Source: an uncultured Pseudobutyrivibrio sp. (GTDB lineage: Bacteria; Bacillota; Clostridia; Lachnospirales; Lachnospiraceae). From it: a DNA stretch of 54,966 nt. A program made the position numbers and the translations under genes. Positions 54,197 through 54,966 of the stretch are shown here, in pieces. Each line of letters starts with the position of its first letter. Position 1 is the stretch's first letter. The notes under the pieces were generated by a model, which was given only the letters and a program-made list of their open reading frames with translations, was not told where the DNA came from and did not search any database. The stretch is from the NCBI GenBank assembly GCA_902775195.1, contig CACYLQ010000004.1, forward strand, positions 13,011 through 67,976, read 5' to 3'.

Positions 54197-54966
54197 ATGA
54201 AGATTTTAGTAATCAACTGTGGTAGCTCATCTCTTAAGTATCAGGTAATTGATTCTGAGAGCGAGCAGGTACTTTGCAAGGGTCTTTGCGAGAGAATTGG
54301 TATCGATGGACGTATCGTATACCAGAAAGCTGGTCTAGGTAAGGAAACAACAGAAATCCCTATGCCTACACATAAAGAGGCTGTAGCAGCTGTTATTGAT
54401 GCTATTACTAACGATAAAACAGGCGCTATTGCATCTCTTGATGAAATCGATGCTGTAGGTCACAGAGTTGTACACGGCGGTGAGAAGTTCGCTGCGTCTG
54501 CTCTTATTACAGACGAAATGATTAAGGTTGTAGAAGAGTGTAACGATCTTGCTCCACTTCACAACCCAGCAAATATCATTGGTATTAATGCATGTCGTGA
54601 GCTTATGCCAGGTAAGCCACAGGTTGGTGTTTTTGATACAGCATTCCACCAGACAATGCCTAAGGAAGCATACATGTATGCAGTTCCTTACAAATATTAT
54701 GAGAAGTACGGCGTTCGTCGTTACGGCTTCCACGGAACTAGCCACAGCTATGTTTCAAAGCGTGTAGCTGAGTTGGACGGATGTGATCTTAAGAACTCTA
54801 AGATTATCGTTTGCCACATCGGTAACGGTGCATCTTGCTGTGCAGTATTAAATGGTGAGTCTGTAGATACTTCAATGGGTCTTTCACCACTTGAAGGTCT
54901 TGTTATGGGAACACGTTCAGGTGATATCGATCCTTCAGCTGTTGAATTCATGGCTAAGAAGGAAGG
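54197..54966 (+). CDS. ackA: Acetate kinase (3'-truncated by window edge)
   Basis: AckA converts acetyl phosphate and ADP to acetate and ATP, the last step of acetate fermentation. The 256 residues present start [16 protein letters not shown] and include [18 protein letters not shown] (catalytic Asp region), [16 protein letters not shown] and [10 protein letters not shown], all intact. The reading frame is open at the window end; about 140 more residues are expected. The ATG at 54197 fits the family N-terminus. Pta is not visible and usually lies next to ackA, perhaps upstream in another locus or beyond the window. Confidence 0.95.
   Translation, partial: MKILVINCGSSSLKYQVIDSESEQVLCKGLCERIGIDGRIVYQKAGLGKETTEIPMPTHKEAVAAVIDAITNDKTGAIASLDEIDAVGHRVVHGGEKFAASALITDEMIKVVEECNDLAPLHNPANIIGINACRELMPGKPQVGVFDTAFHQTMPKEAYMYAVPYKYYEKYGVRRYGFHGTSHSYVSKRVAELDGCDLKNSKIIVCHIGNGASCCAVLNGESVDTSMGLSPLEGLVMGTRSGDIDPSAVEFMAKKE

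Noticed and set aside
1..54966. CRISPR arrays, prophage genes, insertion sequences or genomic-island integrases.
   Set aside because: None were found: no regularly spaced repeats, no transposase or integrase motifs, and gene order is syntenic core throughout.

Overview
The window is a 55 kb piece of a low-GC, motile, Gram-positive chromosome. It is most likely from a member of the Lachnospiraceae (Butyrivibrio / Pseudobutyrivibrio / Roseburia type). That placement is an inference from four things: the gene order, the Firmicutes-type PolC polymerase, the CheC/CheD/FliY chemotaxis set, and the strong match to the Bacillus subtilis fla/che -> rpsB-tsf-pyrH-frr-uppS-cdsA-dxr-rseP-polC gene order. 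Nearly everything is on the + strand and tightly packed. There is no prophage, insertion sequence or CRISPR array.

Region 1 (1-29012) is a flagellar and chemotaxis supercluster. It begins inside fliH and runs fliI, fliJ, a ylxF/MotE-like gene, fliK, flgD, a small flagellar-operon gene and flgE. A strong terminator follows flgE, then a new promoter leads into motA, motB, fliL, fliM, fliY, cheY, fliO, fliP, fliQ, fliR, flhB, flhA, flhF, flhG, a PilZ (c-di-GMP) gene, cheB, cheA, cheW, cheC, cheD, a small membrane protein, sigD, a small conserved unknown, a SwrB-like gene and a membrane protein with only the N-terminal part of an MltG/YceG fold. Together these make the export gate, the rotor switch, the stator, hook assembly, chemotaxis signalling and the flagellar sigma factor.

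Region 2 (29013-38834) is a housekeeping block. rpsB has its own promoter and a structured leader, followed by tsf. A polysaccharide deacetylase and a bactofilin sit between tsf and pyrH, where B. subtilis has nothing. The block then continues with pyrH, frr, uppS, cdsA, dxr, rseP and ispG (translation, UMP synthesis, undecaprenyl and phospholipid precursors, the MEP isoprenoid pathway).

Region 3 (38835-50062) holds polC, which is broken by an apparent deletion of about 28 nt next to the catalytic aspartates. It is followed by a DUF5050-type surface protein, pheA, ppx, ppk and a Cof-type HAD phosphatase.

Region 4 (50063-51488) is the infC-rpmI-rplT operon, with a clear L20-type attenuator leader and an ATT initiation codon for infC. 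rplT is disrupted by a perfect 64-bp tandem duplication.

Region 5 (51489-54966) contains galE, a REP-like repeat, tRNA-Glu(CTC), tmcAL on the - strand and the 5' part of ackA.

No clearly new multi-gene system is visible. The observations most worth a second look are the two lesions in essential genes (possibly assembly errors), the REP-like repeat that supplies the ispG ribosome-binding site, the terminator/promoter break between flgE and motA where flbD is often found, the deacetylase-bactofilin pair inside a translation operon, and several small flagellar-locus proteins of unknown function.
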